Of a DNA stretch of 64,000 bases, positions 34,101 through 47,800 are shown piece by piece. The stretch is from NCBI GenBank assembly GCA_965644295.1, contig CBFFRP010000114.1, forward strand, positions 1 through 64,000. Reading direction: 5' to 3'. Source of the DNA: Paraphysomonas bandaiensis. Lineage: Eukaryota > Chrysophyceae. The stretch's first letter is position 1; each line of letters begins with the position of its first letter. The position numbers were made by a program, and so were the translations under genes. Below the pieces are notes generated by a model. The model searched no databases. It was not told the origin of the DNA and was given only the letters and a program-made list of their open reading frames with translations.

Positions 34101-34418
34101 ATGATATTAAACACATTTGCTGAAAGCATGAGTGATAGTGAGTCTAGTCACTCTAATTTAGACTTGTTGCCTGATGTGGATGCAACTTCCACACAACCCA
34201 GCAAGAAATACAAGCACCAGCACCCAGATCCTGTCGACAACACTCTCAAAGAATGCGATCCTGAGGATGAAATGGAATCGCGGGCAAGCGTTCTGTTCTC
34301 TCATCGAATCAAGTCTGCTCACAAGAAGGATATATATCTCATGATATTCAATTTCGTATGTTGCAAGACGTATGAATACCTCACACAGGAGGTTCAGAGA
34401 CTACATACAAAGGAATAG
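34101..34418 (+). CDS. small hypothetical acidic protein
   Basis: The ORF has 105 codons with ATGs at 34101 and 34128; the second (MSDSESSHSNLDLLPDVD) gives the more natural start. It is rich in Ser, Asp and Glu, with a basic patch (PSKKYKHQH) and a more hydrophobic C-terminal third (IYLMIFNFVCC). No domain was recognised. It starts right after the foldback element, so it could be part of a larger gene whose upstream exons were not found. Confidence 0.35.
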   Translation: MILNTFAESMSDSESSHSNLDLLPDVDATSTQPSKKYKHQHPDPVDNTLKECDPEDEMESRASVLFSHRIKSAHKKDIYLMIFNFVCCKTYEYLTQEVQRLHTKE

Positions 34419-34828
34419 TACATAATTCTGTATAATGAATGAAGAGATGTGTATGTGAGACTATACTATAGTCAAGTCATCCCTTGAGTATATATGACTG
34501 GAAAATTCTTGGAATTTTAGTGAGTACTATTCTGAAGAAGGTAACCACAAAAGAGTGTATAAATATCAATCATTGAGTAATAAGATGAAGTTAAGTGAAG
34601 CTCCAAGAGGGTCTATATATCCATACATGCCAGTTGATTGATATCTAGTGAAGACTGTAGTTATATCTGTTCTTATCATCATCTTTATTAAATGAAATAA
34701 AGATCTTTTTCATTCTCTTATTGGGATTTTATATTAGTTTAAACTATGACTGATCTACTGAGCTCTTCATATATATACATACATACATATAGATAGATAG
34801 GTTTAAGTTGTGATCGTATTGACATCCT

Positions 34829-34960
34829 TTGCATATTTTTTGTTCCAAGATGCCTCTAATATTGAGGCAACAATTGTCTGTATTTCAGCCGTAGTTGTAT
34901 ATCAGTAATATAGAGGAATTTTGATTCAATTTTTTTCCGAAAAAATTAGATGCTGACTGC
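34829..34960 (+). repeat. dispersed repeat shared, inverted, with 59055-59187
   Basis: On the plus strand it includes TTTTTTGTTCCAAGATGCCT and CTAATATTGAGGCAACAATT. The reverse complement of 59055-59187 matches it at roughly three-quarters of positions by eye. Both copies contain an ATG followed by the same 13-residue peptide start (MPLILRQQLSVFQ) and then a stop. Confidence 0.65.
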
Positions 34961-34990
34961 TGATACGATGTTATATGTGGACATACATAC

Positions 34991-35178
34991 ATACATTATA
35001 GACAGCAGTATGTCCTACAAAATGGCCTTATTCTGTAGGATAATAAAGGAAAAAACATAAAAATCAGGGATTTTCCTGTATTTCATACATTATATACAGC
35101 AGTATATCCTACAAAAATGACCTTATCCTGAAGGATAATAATGTAAGCACCTAAAAACCAGGTATTTTCCTGTATTTA
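34991..35178 (+). repeat. two tandem copies of a ~94-bp unit
   Basis: The unit begins ATACATTATA, then ACAGCAGTATGTCCTACAAA, and ends near TTTTCCTGTATTT. The second copy starts at 35085. The copies are clearly diverged. Within each unit the CCTACA and GTAGGATAA stretches are complementary. Confidence 0.7.
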
Positions 35179-35813
35179 GGGTTTCTCCACAGCAGTTTCT
35201 ACAACAAGCTTCGAGAAAATACGGTACACCCCACATCGTACCCCAGCAAAAAAAAGGATACCCCCACCCCAGATTTCAGATTTCTCTCAAAATCACCTCC
35301 AAAATAATGATTTTCAAGATTTTATGTATAAAAATTGCCATATTTTGTAAGGACACTTGTGGGTATACCATACATCCATACATACATCTGTACATACACA
35401 TGCCTATCATAGCCACTGAGGTTATATATATACATGTACCCACCTCTCCCTCCATACTCAGTCAGTGTTTCAAAGATCTTGATATTAGAATCATACAACA
35501 GACCATTCTAACATATCCATACCATTCAATATGAATCATTTCTATTTATAAATGATATCTTAATGTTACTTATTCTCTCATAGTTTCCTATACATCTCTA
35601 TCTATCTATGTATCTCTCTATCTATCTATCTATGTATGTATGTATGTATGTATGTATGAACAGGGAGAGTCCCATTCAAAAAGGGGTTGAATAAAGATAT
35701 ATGGATATAAATTATACAGTTAACTGATAAATTTTCTATTATTTTTCTCATATTTTGATTTGATTTCAACAAAAACAAGAACTGAATTTGAATATAGTTA
35801 CATATATATATAT

Positions 35814-38800
35814 ATGAGTTTGTTGAGGAAGTGTGGATCATCGTATCTTATTGTGTTTATATATACTATACATATAGTTAGTTCCGTTAACATGTCGTGT
35901 CACGGAAATTATTGTTTGTGGTTATCTACAAAAGTTTCAAATTGGGTAGAATCACAGGAGAATTGTGCAACTGATGGTGGTGCACTCATGACCTTTCGCA
36001 ATGATGATGCAGTCCCCATCGCACCGTTACTACAAACTTTATCGGTTAAATGGAAGGAATCAGTGTTCTATTTTATCGGCGAATCTTCAATGGAGAAGGA
36101 ATCCGTTGTAGCATGGCGAGTCATTGGGTCGAATTCATTGGAAATTTCATTACCTCGAAGTAGCAGTGTACCCAGCAATTATCGTCCTTGTCATAACTTT
36201 GTAAATCTATCGATTAGTTATTTCTGTCCATGCGACTTAGCTATCAGAGCCGTATGTGAGGTCATGAAGAGTGTTCCCACTGCTGTGGGAAAGAAGTGCT
36301 TTGGCTCTTCCTGTTTCTCTCTTGTGGGGCCGTCTTCATGGAAAGTGGCTCAACAGGAGTGCTCGTCCGCTGGAGGAAAATTGGTTCCTCCTGCGGATCG
36401 AATTGCTGAATATGATTTTGTATGGGTTCATGTGCTTTCACTTCAGTCACCACACTCTATATGGATGAATCACGTCGATGTTTGGAAGATGGAAAGTAGA
36501 GCTCCGAGAAAGTTGGGGCAGGACGAGGATAACCATGGCGGGCTTACCGAATCGGTAGTTGTGAAAAAGTACCCTATTGAAAAGCTGGGCAGTATTGATA
36601 TTATAACCGAGGAAGGATGCTCAGTACTGATTTTGACGATCCCTCGTGCTGACAGAAGGGATGGGAGTATATGCTCTCAACGTCATTATGGTGTGTGTGA
36701 AATTCCTCTGCAATACTCCTCTCGTCTTACATCCAATCGACTGAGCACTATGTCTCCAGCTGCAGCTACATATCGTATTCGAAAGGCTTCATCTACTCTT
36801 ATGGCCGACACAGTACATCGGCGCCTGGACTATAACACCGTGGAAGACGCGGCATTGTGTGATATCATTGCGGCGACAGATATCAGCTCAAAACGGTCTG
36901 AATGGACCTGCGGAAATGTAACGAATAAATGTAGTTTTAATGGGGCTACCTGTTCAGGATCTAATATTATATCATTGGACTTAAGCAGTGTTGGTATTTC
37001 AGGAACTCTCCCGTCCTCCATTGGCGATATGACCATGTTGACAAATTTGGATATGCAATCCAACTCTCTCGACAGCAGTCTGCCCTCATCGTTAGGTCAG
37101 CTGACATCCCTTGTTACACTTTCTATGTATGGCAATTTCTTGTCGGGTCCTCTCCCGTCATCTATCGGTAATATGACTGCCTTGACTTATGTGAGTTTAT
37201 CAGACAACCCTCTTGGCAGCACCCTGCCCTCATCAATTGGTCGTTTGACTTCTCTTGTATCCCTTTCTCTGTTCGACAGTTCATTAACGGGTTCTCTCCC
37301 GTCATCCATCGGTGATATGACTGCATTGACTTATTTGACTCTGCAATCCAATTCTCTTAACAATAGCCTGCCCTCATCGTTGGGTCAGCTGACTTCTCTT
37401 GAAGTGCTCAATCTAAATAGCAATTCTTTTACGGGTCCTCTCCCAGACTCCTTTTCTAGTCTATCTAAATTAGAAGTATTAAATGTTGAAGATAATCTGT
37501 TGACTGGAGTTTACCCATCAGAGCTGTGCGCAATGACTCAATTAACAAGTTTCTACCTCACACAAACTACTTATCATGAATGCGTGAGACCCACTTCTAC
37601 ACCTACTCCTTTCCCTACCCTGGACTATAACACCGTGGAAGACGCGGCATTGTGTGATATCATTGCGGCGACAGATATCAGCTCAAAACGGTCTGAATGG
37701 ACCTGCGGAAATGTAACGAATAAATGTAGTTTTAATGGGGCTACCTGTTCAGGATCTAATATTATATCATTGGACTTAAGCAGTGTTGGTATTTCAGGAA
37801 CTCTCCCGTCCTCCATTGGCGATATGACCATGTTGACTTATTTGAAGTTTGTTTACAACTCCCTTGACAGCAGTCTGCCCTCATCACTGGGCCAGCTGAC
37901 TTCTCTGGAAGTGCTCAATCTGGATAGCAATTCCTTAACGGGTCCTCTCCCGTCATCCATCGGTGATATGACTGCATTGACTTTTCTTGATATAGGTCTA
38001 AACTCTCTTGACAACACCCTGCCCTCATCATTGGGTCAGTTGACTTTACTTCGTCACCTCTATATTGCTAGCAATTCTTTCACGGGTTCACTCCCGTCAT
38101 CCATTGTTGATATGACTTCATTGACGTTTTTTAATGTAGCTTCCAATTCCCTCTCCAGTTGTTTGCTTTCGTCATTAGGTGAACTGACTTCTATTGTTCA
38201 TCTCCACCTATATGGCAATTCCTTTACGGGTCGTCTTCCTGCATCCATCGGTGATATGGCCGCATTGACGTATATGAACATTGCTGCAAACTCTCTTAAC
38301 AGCACCCTGCCCTCATCATTGGGTCAGCTAACTTCTCTTGCTAATCTACAGCTGTATTACAATTTTTTGACGGGCCCTCTCCCGTCTTCCATCGGTGATA
38401 TGACTGCATTGACGTTTTTGCATATAGGTATAAACTCTCTCGACAGCGCCCTGCCCTCATCATTGGGACAACTGACGTCTTTGGCTGCTCTAGAGATGCA
38501 GTCCAATTCCTTAACGGGTTCTCTCCCGTCATCCATCGGCGATATGGCTGCATTATCAAGTCTATATTTAAATTCCAACTCTCTTAACAATAGCCTGCCC
38601 TCATCGTTGGGTCAGCTGACTTCTCTTGAAGTGCTCTATCTGAATAGCAATTCTTTTACGGGTCCTCTCCCAGACTCCTTTTCTAGTCTATCTAAATTAG
38701 AAGTATTAAATGTTGAAGATAATCTGTTGACTGGAGTTTACCCATCAGAGCTATGCGCAATGACTCAATTAACAAGTTTCTACCTCACACAAACTACTTA

Positions 38801-41800
38801 TCATGAATGCGTGAGACCCACTTCTGCGCCGACTTCTTTCCCTTCAGGGCAACCATCAGGCCAACCAACTGGACAGCCATCTGGAGAACCTACAGTGCAG
38901 CCATCCGGTCTACCTTCTGGACAGCCATCTTGTCAACCTACAAGACAACCAACCAGTGCACCATCCGGTCTACCTTCTGGACAACCATCTTGTCAACCTA
39001 CAGGGCAACCAACTAGTGAACCTACAGGACAACCAACTAGTGAACCTTCAGGGCAACCTACAGTACAGCCATCCGGTCTACCTACAGGGCAACCAACTAG
39101 TGAACCTACAGGACAACCAACTAGTGAACCTTCAGGGCAACCTACAGTACAGCCATCCGGTCTACCTTCTGGACAACCATCTTGTCAACCTACTGGGCAA
39201 CCAACTTGTGAACCGACTGGACAACCTACAGTGCAGCCATCCGGTCTACCTTCTGGAAAGCCTTCCGGTCTACCTACAGGGCAACCAACTAGTGAACCTA
39301 CAGGACAACCAACTAGTGAACCTTCAGGGCAACCTACAGTGCAGCCATCCGGCCTACCTTCTGGACAACCATCTTGTCAACCTACTGGGCAACCAACTTG
39401 TGAACCGACTGGACAACCTACAGTGCAGCCATCCGGTCTACCTTCTGGAAAGCCTTCCGGTCTACCTACAGGGCAACCAACTAGTGAACCTACAGGACAA
39501 CCAACTAGTGAACCTTCAGGGCAACCTACAGTGCAGCCATCCGGCCTACCTTCTGGACAACCATCTTGTCAACCTACTGGGCAACCAACTTGTGAACCGA
39601 CTGGACAACCTACAGTGCAGCCATCCGGTCTACCTTCTGGAAAGCCATCTAGTCAACCTACAGGACAACCAACTATTGAACCTTCAGGGCAACCTACTGT
39701 GCAGCCATCTAGTCAACCTACAGGCCAACCAACTAGTGCACCATCCGGTCTACCTTCTGGAGAACCTACGACGCAGCCATCCAGTCAACCTACAGGACAA
39801 CCATCTGGAGAACCTACAGTGCAGCCATCTAGTCACCCTACAGGCCAACCATCTAGTTCACCATCTTGTCAACCTACAGGACAACCAACTAGTGCACCAT
39901 CCGGTCTACCTTCTGGACAACCATCTGGAGAACCTACGGTTCAGCCATCTAGCCAACCTACAGGACAGCCAACTAGTTCACCATCTGGACAACCTACAGG
40001 TCAACCAACTAGTGCACCATCCGGTCTACCTACTGGACAACCATCTAGAGAACCTACGGCTCAGCCATCTAGTCAACCTACAGGACAACCATCTGGAGAA
40101 CCTACAATGCAGCCATCTTTTCAACCTACAGGACAACCAACTAGTTCACCATCTGGACAACCTACAGGACAACCAACTAGTGCACCATCCGGTCTACCTT
40201 CTGGACAACCATCTGGAGAACCTACGGCTCAGCCATCTAGTCAACCTACAGGACAGCCATCTGGAGAACCTACAATGCAGCCATCTTTTCAACCTACAGG
40301 ACAACCAACTAGTTCACCATCTGGACAACCTACAGGACAACCAACTAGTGCACCATCCGGTCTACCTTCTGGACAACCATCTAGAGAACCTACGGCTCAG
40401 CCATCTAGTCAACCTACAGGCCAACCAACTAGTGCACCATCCGGTCTACCTTCTGGAGAACCTACGACGCAGCCATCCAGTCAACCTACAGGACAACCAT
40501 CTGGAGAACCTACAGTGCAGCCATCTAGTCACCCTACAGGCCAACCATCTAGTTCACCATCTTGTCAACCTACAGGACAACCAACTAGTGCACCATCCGG
40601 TCTACCTTCTGGACAACCATCTGGAGAACCTACGGTTCAGCCATCTAGCCAACCTACAGGACAGCCAACTAGTTCACCATCTGGACAACCTACAGGTCAA
40701 CCAACTAGTGCACCATCCGGTCTACCTACTGGACAACCATCTAGAGAACCTACGGCTCAGCCATCTAGTCAACCTACAGGACAACCATCTGGAGAACCTA
40801 CAATGCAGCCATCTTTTCAACCTACAGGACAACCAACTAGTTCACCATCTGGACAACCTACAGGACAACCAACTAGTGCACCATCCGGTCTACCTTCTGG
40901 ACAACCATCTGGAGAACCTACGGCTCAGCCATCTAGTCAACCTACAGGACAGCCATCTGGAGAACCTACAATGCAGCCATCTTTTCAACCTACAGGACAA
41001 CCAACTAGTTCACCATCTGGACAACCTACAGGACAACCAACTAGTGCACCATCCGGTCTACCTTCTGGACAACCATCTAGAGAACCTACGGCTCAGCCAT
41101 CTAGTCAACCTACAGGACAACCATCTGGAAAACCTACAGGACAGCCATCTTGTCAACCTACAGGACAACCAACTAGTTCACCATCTGGACAACCTACAGG
41201 ACAACCAACTAGTGCACCATCCGGTCTACCTTCTGGACAGCCATCTAGAGAACCTACAGTGCAACCATCCTGTCAACCTACAGGACAGCCATCTGGAAAA
41301 CCTACAGGACAACCATCTAGTTCACCATCTTGTCAACCTACAGGACAACCAACTAGTTCACCATCCGGTCTACCTTCTGGACAACCATCTGGAGAACCTA
41401 CAACGCAGCCATCCAGTCAACCTACAGGACAACCATCTGTACAACCTACCGGACAGCCATCTGGAAAACCTACAGGACAACCAACTAGTGCACCATCCGG
41501 TCTACCTTCTGGAGAACCTATAGTGCAGCCATCCAGTCAACCTACAGGACAACCATCTGGAGAACCTACAACGCAGCCATCTAGTCACCCTACAGGACAA
41601 CCATCCCGTCAACCTTCAATGGAGCCGTCACTTCCAGAATATTGGTCTTTTCCATCGACTTTTGCTCCTTCTCTGTTTCCATCACCTGATATAATGCAGA
41701 TTGACTGGACTGCATATCGAAATCGCGTTACGCTTTCTATTCAGCTCTCAGACAGAGGGTATGTGTATTGCGCAATGTTTAAATCAATGGAAATTCCCGA

Positions 41801-44800
41801 CTCTGTATCTGCTGTAATTGCTGCGAATAATTATGACTATGTGGGCAACGCTGCTGTGGACGCCGTAATCACAATAACGTCGCTGATGCCATCCACGAAT
41901 TACACGCTCTATTGTGTCGCTAAACACGACCTTCTGATAGCTACATCGTATGAAGAAATGCTCTCAAATGCTCTCTTTTTGAAAACTCTCTGTTGTAAAA
42001 GCATTTTTGTGGATTTGAATATGTTTGTGCTGCAAGAACAAAGTGTAGGCTGGAATTTGGTTGCGCTGACCCTTTCTGCTGCTCCATCACAGAGCAGTGA
42101 TGTGCGGTTATCTGTTGAGGTGACTAATAGCAGTGGTTCGTATAGTTCATTCCCCTTTCTCACAGACACTGTGACTGTCACGCCTTCCTCGTGGTCGAAA
42201 ACACATCTCTTCACTGTCGCCGACAGCGCGCCGGGACTATACACACTGCAGGTGGCTATGATGGTTTCTGCAGTGCAACAGGAGTATGATGTTGTGTTCC
42301 GAAGTGGACACACATTCATTGTAGAGACCATTGCAGCAGAGCCCAGCACCCCTCGTTTAACTTCAGCGCAGTTCTCGAAGAGTGGTGAGTCCGCTACCCT
42401 GAAATTTGATTCGCCTACAGACAAGGCGGGATATTCCTCATATTTTAAGTGCTCTCTTCTCCTGAATGTAGCTGGGGCTGCATCATCAGACTGCCTCTGG
42501 ACCTCTGCCACCACACTGACTGTGTATTTCAAAGGCTCTCTTCTTCCTGAAGTAGGTGACACTGTGGTGCTGCTGCGAAATACGCTGCGAGCTCAATGCA
42601 CTTCCGCGGCGTCGGAGTGTACAGGATGGGCCACTGTGAACAGAACAGAGATGATTTTCACTCCCCCCTCTGACCCCATCTCACCGACTCTCGTCGTGAC
42701 TTACCCGAAAGTCTCTGGTCTCTGCGACAGCCCTGTGATAGATATGACCGCCTCCTCTGGTTCAGGTGGTCGACCATGGAAACATTTTAACATCACTGTG
42801 ACCAGTGCTAGCGATACTGTTGACTCACTTCAGATATGGCTTGCAGAGAATTACGTGATTAGTCCACCACCTGCAATTCCCGCCCAACTACTACAAGGTG
42901 GGTATAGGTACATCTTTGAGCTGTGGCTTTGCAACTTTCTCGATGAATGCAGTTCTACCAATGTTATCATAAAATCCGTAAACGATAACCTGCCGTACGT
43001 TTCTATAGTGGGACAACTCTCTCGACAGATAAACACTTACACTCCTTTACTACTGCAGTCGAACGCCTTTCTAGCTGACTGCGACGGTTCTGTATTTTAT
43101 TCCAACCTAAACTATGATTGGAAAATATTCGAAAGTGAAGCGGAACGCTCTGGATTAGTATCTCTGTCGAGTGATGCAAGAAAATTTAAGTTGCCACCCT
43201 ATTCTTTGAACGTTAGCTCTGTTTACGAAGTAAAGTTATCCGTGACAAACTCACTGTCGGGACTGTCGTCGTCAGCAGAAGTATATGTGTCAGTAGTTCC
43301 GGCCAATATTGTGGCAGTCATTGGGGGAGGATCACAGCAATCTTTGCCAATCGGTGGGAGTGTGCTATTGGATGCTTCTGACAGTTATGATGAAGATGTT
43401 CCACCCGAATTACGCCCTCACACTAATTATAGTGGGTTTGAATTCCGTTGGACTTGTATGCAGTTGTTACCTGCCCTCCTTCTGCAGTGTGATGATTTGA
43501 ACATGCAATCTAATGTCACAACTCCATATTTACTACGAATATTTACAACGAATAATACGATGGTGAACTCGGAATATTCGATTGCTGTGAAGGTGCTCAG
43601 CGTTGCTGATGGCAGGCAAGCAGAGAGCTCAGTGGTCGTGCGAGTGGCTGAAGCATTGGCTCCGATTGTGTCCATAGGGAGGGACGGGGTAGTGAGCAGT
43701 ATCAACCCGTCATCATCTCTGGTTTTAATGGGAACTGTGCAACTAACTGTCGTCCAATCAGCTTTTTGGACTATCAACGAGCCATCTGTTGATCTGGCTT
43801 CTAGAACATCTACGGCGACAAATGCATCACTATCGAAAGGTTTGCACTCCATGATTTTGGTTGTCAGTGCCGGATCTATACCTGGCCGGTCGGTACCTTA
43901 TGTGTTTACACTTACCTGTGGCTCGTCCACAGCATCATTGGAAGTGACATTCAATATTCCTCCTCAGCCTGGTTTCCTTTCAGTATTCCCATCCTTAGGT
44001 ATAGCGTGGGATACGACGTTTACACTCACTGCAGAGTCTTGGTCTGATGAGGACTTGCCTTTGTCTTATATATTTGGCTATGTGGAAGGTGGGCAATATC
44101 CGGTTGTAAGGAGTCGGATGGAGATATCTTATACGAGCTCCACGTTTCCAATTGGGGACAGCACGAATGGACACGCACTGTTGTGTTATGTATCTGTGGT
44201 GGATAGCTTGGATGCTGTTTCTCGGTTGCAGACATCAGTTGTGGTTCGTTCCAATACAGCCCTCTCGGCAACTTTAGCAAGCGAAAAGTTTCAATTGGAA
44301 TTGGAATCGAGTGGAAACAATATTGATTTGACAAAGCGAATCCTCTCATTGTCCAGTTCTTACCTAAATACTAAAAACTGCTCCTTAGCACCCAACTGTA
44401 CTGATATAAACCGCCATGAATGTTTTAGTGTTGATCATACATGTGGATCATGCTTGGCTGGGTATGTGGGTGAAGAGGGTGCGTCGAATCATGGCTGCGT
44501 TTCTGAAAGTGATTTGTCAGAAGTTTCTCCGGGGGCATTTTGTGACGCTGACTCTGACTGCAGTGTATGGGAGTATTGTAAGATTACGGAGTCACCTCCC
44601 ATTTGTGATTATCTTCTCAAGACATGTACTAGTAATTGCTCGCATCGCGGCACTTGCCTACTTCAGGACAGTGACAACGGAGCTGCTGTGTCTGAGTGTC
44701 GATTGATTGACTCTTCATGTGAGGCGAAATGTCACTGTGATCAAGGGTTCAGTGGTTTGTTTTGCGAGTATACAGCTGAGGAAGCGGATGTGCGCATTAT

Positions 44801-47800
44801 TATGAGAGAAAGCAACCTGAGAGAGTTAGATGGTGTCACTAGAGTCGATGATCCAACTGAGGAGTCGATTATGGAGTGGCAACAAAATTTGGTTGCACTG
44901 ACGGTGCAATCCAATGAAATATCTGAAGTAGGAGCAGTGCATGGTCTAAATGTTGCCGACATGGTTTTAAGTGGTGCTACGCTGCTAACGTTGGACACAT
45001 ATGAGACGTATAGTGACACTCTGACAGCAGTAGATAACATTGCCATTGTTTCAACTAATTCCTTCTTATCCGCGTCGACCTCGTCGAGTATCACTCATAA
45101 TTACAGCCGCCTCCTTATCAACGAGAGCGCACCCACCGCCTCCCGAGTGGCGTCTGTACTGGATATGTATGGGTCAATTGTGAGAAGAGCTCTGATTGAG
45201 GGCCAACACGAGAACCGAATTCTACGAAAGTCCTTTCAACAAATTACAGAAGTTTTCTCCTCTTCAGACCACAATGAAGATATTTCAGTGACAGTACCAC
45301 ACTCATTTGCAAAGACAGTGGCTGGATTACTACCTTCATCTATTCAATTTCTGAGAAACAGTACACTGCAACCCTTGCGAAGCATGAAGGTTTCATTAAG
45401 TAGTATTCGGTCGCAGCTTTATGACAATGAGAATTACAATTCGGATGTGCTGCAATTGGCTTTTGATGGCTTGATTCACTCCAACGATTCTTTTAAGGTA
45501 ATCATTCAAAATAATTATCCGATCAATTACGGCCGACTAGACGCCAGCAATGCCACATTTAACGTGACTTGTGATCATGATATATACACCACTCACTCAA
45601 TTCCCTGTCACCCTTCAGCTGTGAACTTCATTTGCAATAACACCGCCGCAGAAGTACAGCTTCGTTGCCCGTACGTTTCCTCTGAACCCCAATGCCGAGT
45701 CTTATCCAGCAGAGGAAGCTTCAACTGCACTGTGGACTCTTATACTGCGTGGAACACCACGTGCATGTGTCGGCTCACTTCATTAGGATATCACTTCGGA
45801 GGTGATACACTATCATCTAATGACGCGAACCACTCATCTCAGCGACGCGTGGACGAGACAGGGCAGGAGCAAGCGATTCTGCGAGACTCGGGGTATGTGG
45901 AGCTCGTGAGCACGTCAGAGTACGTTGCTGACGACTTTATTGCAACTGTTGTTCTGGCTCAGCAGTTTGATTCGCCAGAGGACTTGCGAGAAGTGCTGGT
46001 GGTTGTATCGTTGTTTGGGACAATTTGGGGTGTAGGATTCATTGCAATGTGCTATATGTTTGCAATGTCTACACACACTTCGAAACGAGAGAAATTGAAG
46101 CAGTGCGCTACCAGCCCGAGTCCTGACATCGATAGTGCTTCCCGAAATGCTATTGTCGTGGAGTCAATGAAAGTGCGTCTTCTTTCTTATGTGAAGGAAG
46201 TTTTCCCGGCAGTTTACAACACAGAATCGTCGTGGAGTCGATTGTGGAGAGAGCTTAAAAGCCATCATCGGTACATAGCTTTGATTCTCTCGAAAGACTT
46301 TACGAATACAGTGGACCACAGAATTCGAGTGCTGCTGCACCTGTTGACGACACTGTCAATGCTAATGTTTTTCCTAGCGTTGTTGTATGACTTTGAGGTA
46401 ATTGCATTAATTTTACCATCCAACCATAGTTATAATATAACTTTGGTGTTTGTTCTGGCTAATTTCATTGATGTAGTACCCAGAAGACAATGGAAACTGT
46501 GAGGCTCACATCACTGAAGAACAGTGCGCAACTGAAAAGTCGATGCTGGATTCATCACAGAGAGTGTGTCGGTGGGTTGAAGATGATGACACGATTCGGG
46601 GCTACTCTTGTGTGTTCGTTAGCCCTGAGATTACTCTCAAGGTACATTGCTATCTTCTCTTTCCATCTTAGCATTGATCATTACACCTCGTCTGTATGTG
46701 TTCTTTAGGCGATAATGATTGCCTCTGTTATTTGTTCCATCTTCAGCATGTTCGGAAATGCAATTGTCGATTTTATATTCGACATTTTAGCTGCTCCCAC
46801 TGCGAGCAGGTCTAGGCAAAATGCTGCTGCTGTGCACAGAAGCGGCCAGATCCAACGGCGTGTGTCTCTACTTGGCACACGAGTGTCAGCCATAGCTACA
46901 ATTGTGTCTGACCAATTTAGGAGTAGTGTGGGAACGAAGAAAAAAACACCGTCTTTTCTAACGACAGAATCCACACGTCACTTGCCATATTCTTGCATTG
47001 CTGCCCAGCAATTGGCATCCTCTTCACTTAGCAATATCGTGGCAGAAGTAAATCCATCCTTGCAAATCATTGAACGTCGTTCCCGTATGATACAGCGCTT
47101 AAACAGCCGTATGGATACACCTCACCCACAATCAATTAGTGTCCAGTCCAACAGTGGCCCTTGTCCCCAAAGCCAGCAAACTGAAGGAGTGGGGATAATG
47201 GCAGCGAATCCGTCTGCTATACTGTCAATCTCATCGGATGATTTGTATGACGACTTGTGCAGCGATATTGCGGAGCAAATGAAATACCTCAGAACCGCCA
47301 GACAAAAAGAAGCATTTATGCTGGCCTGGTGGTATGCATGATGATATGTGTTTAAGATATTGTTATGTTTAATGTGTTTCTTGCAGCTTGGGTAGTAAAG
47401 ACCAATTCAAGCCAGAGTATGCAACTGCAATTAAGGAAGCACTGAAGGGTCAACTGGCATTTGTGAAGAAGGAAGTGGCTCAAAAGCTGAATAAATTGCA
47501 TCAAATCGAAGAAATTTATATTGGTCTGGAGCTGCTGCACATGTTTGTACTGGATGTGCTTGGCAAAGGTACGAAAACTCTTCTAAGCTGCACATGCGAT
47601 ATTGCAATCTTTATTGAAACTAATATACTTTTTTCTTTATGTATGTAGCTTCACCGGCAGCCAAAATATTTGAGACGAAATCGGAGGAAGAGTGAGTTGG
47701 CTATGATACACGGATAACTGTACTCACTCATGTTTGCTCTGCTGTGTTTTGCAGATTTCGCCATACATATGTTGTTTCAAAGTTTGTAAAAGGGATAATG

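Larger units (their letters stand above)
34419..35813. other. intergenic DNA upstream of the large receptor gene
   Basis: It holds the dispersed repeat at 34829-34960, a two-copy tandem repeat at 34991-35178, and TATC/TATG microsatellites at 35590-35657. No gene was seen. The last 100 bases are strongly AT-rich and form the leader of the receptor gene. Confidence 0.5.

Noticed and set aside
35760-35813. Upstream 18-codon extension of the receptor gene
   Set aside because: It would start at TTG and adds an unlikely Tyr/Ile-rich stretch before a good signal peptide that begins at the ATG at 35814.
38956-41523. 855-codon ORF in the second frame of the PSGQPT array
   Set aside because: It is a frame shadow of the repeat; it begins and ends inside the receptor exon and has no start or splice context of its own.
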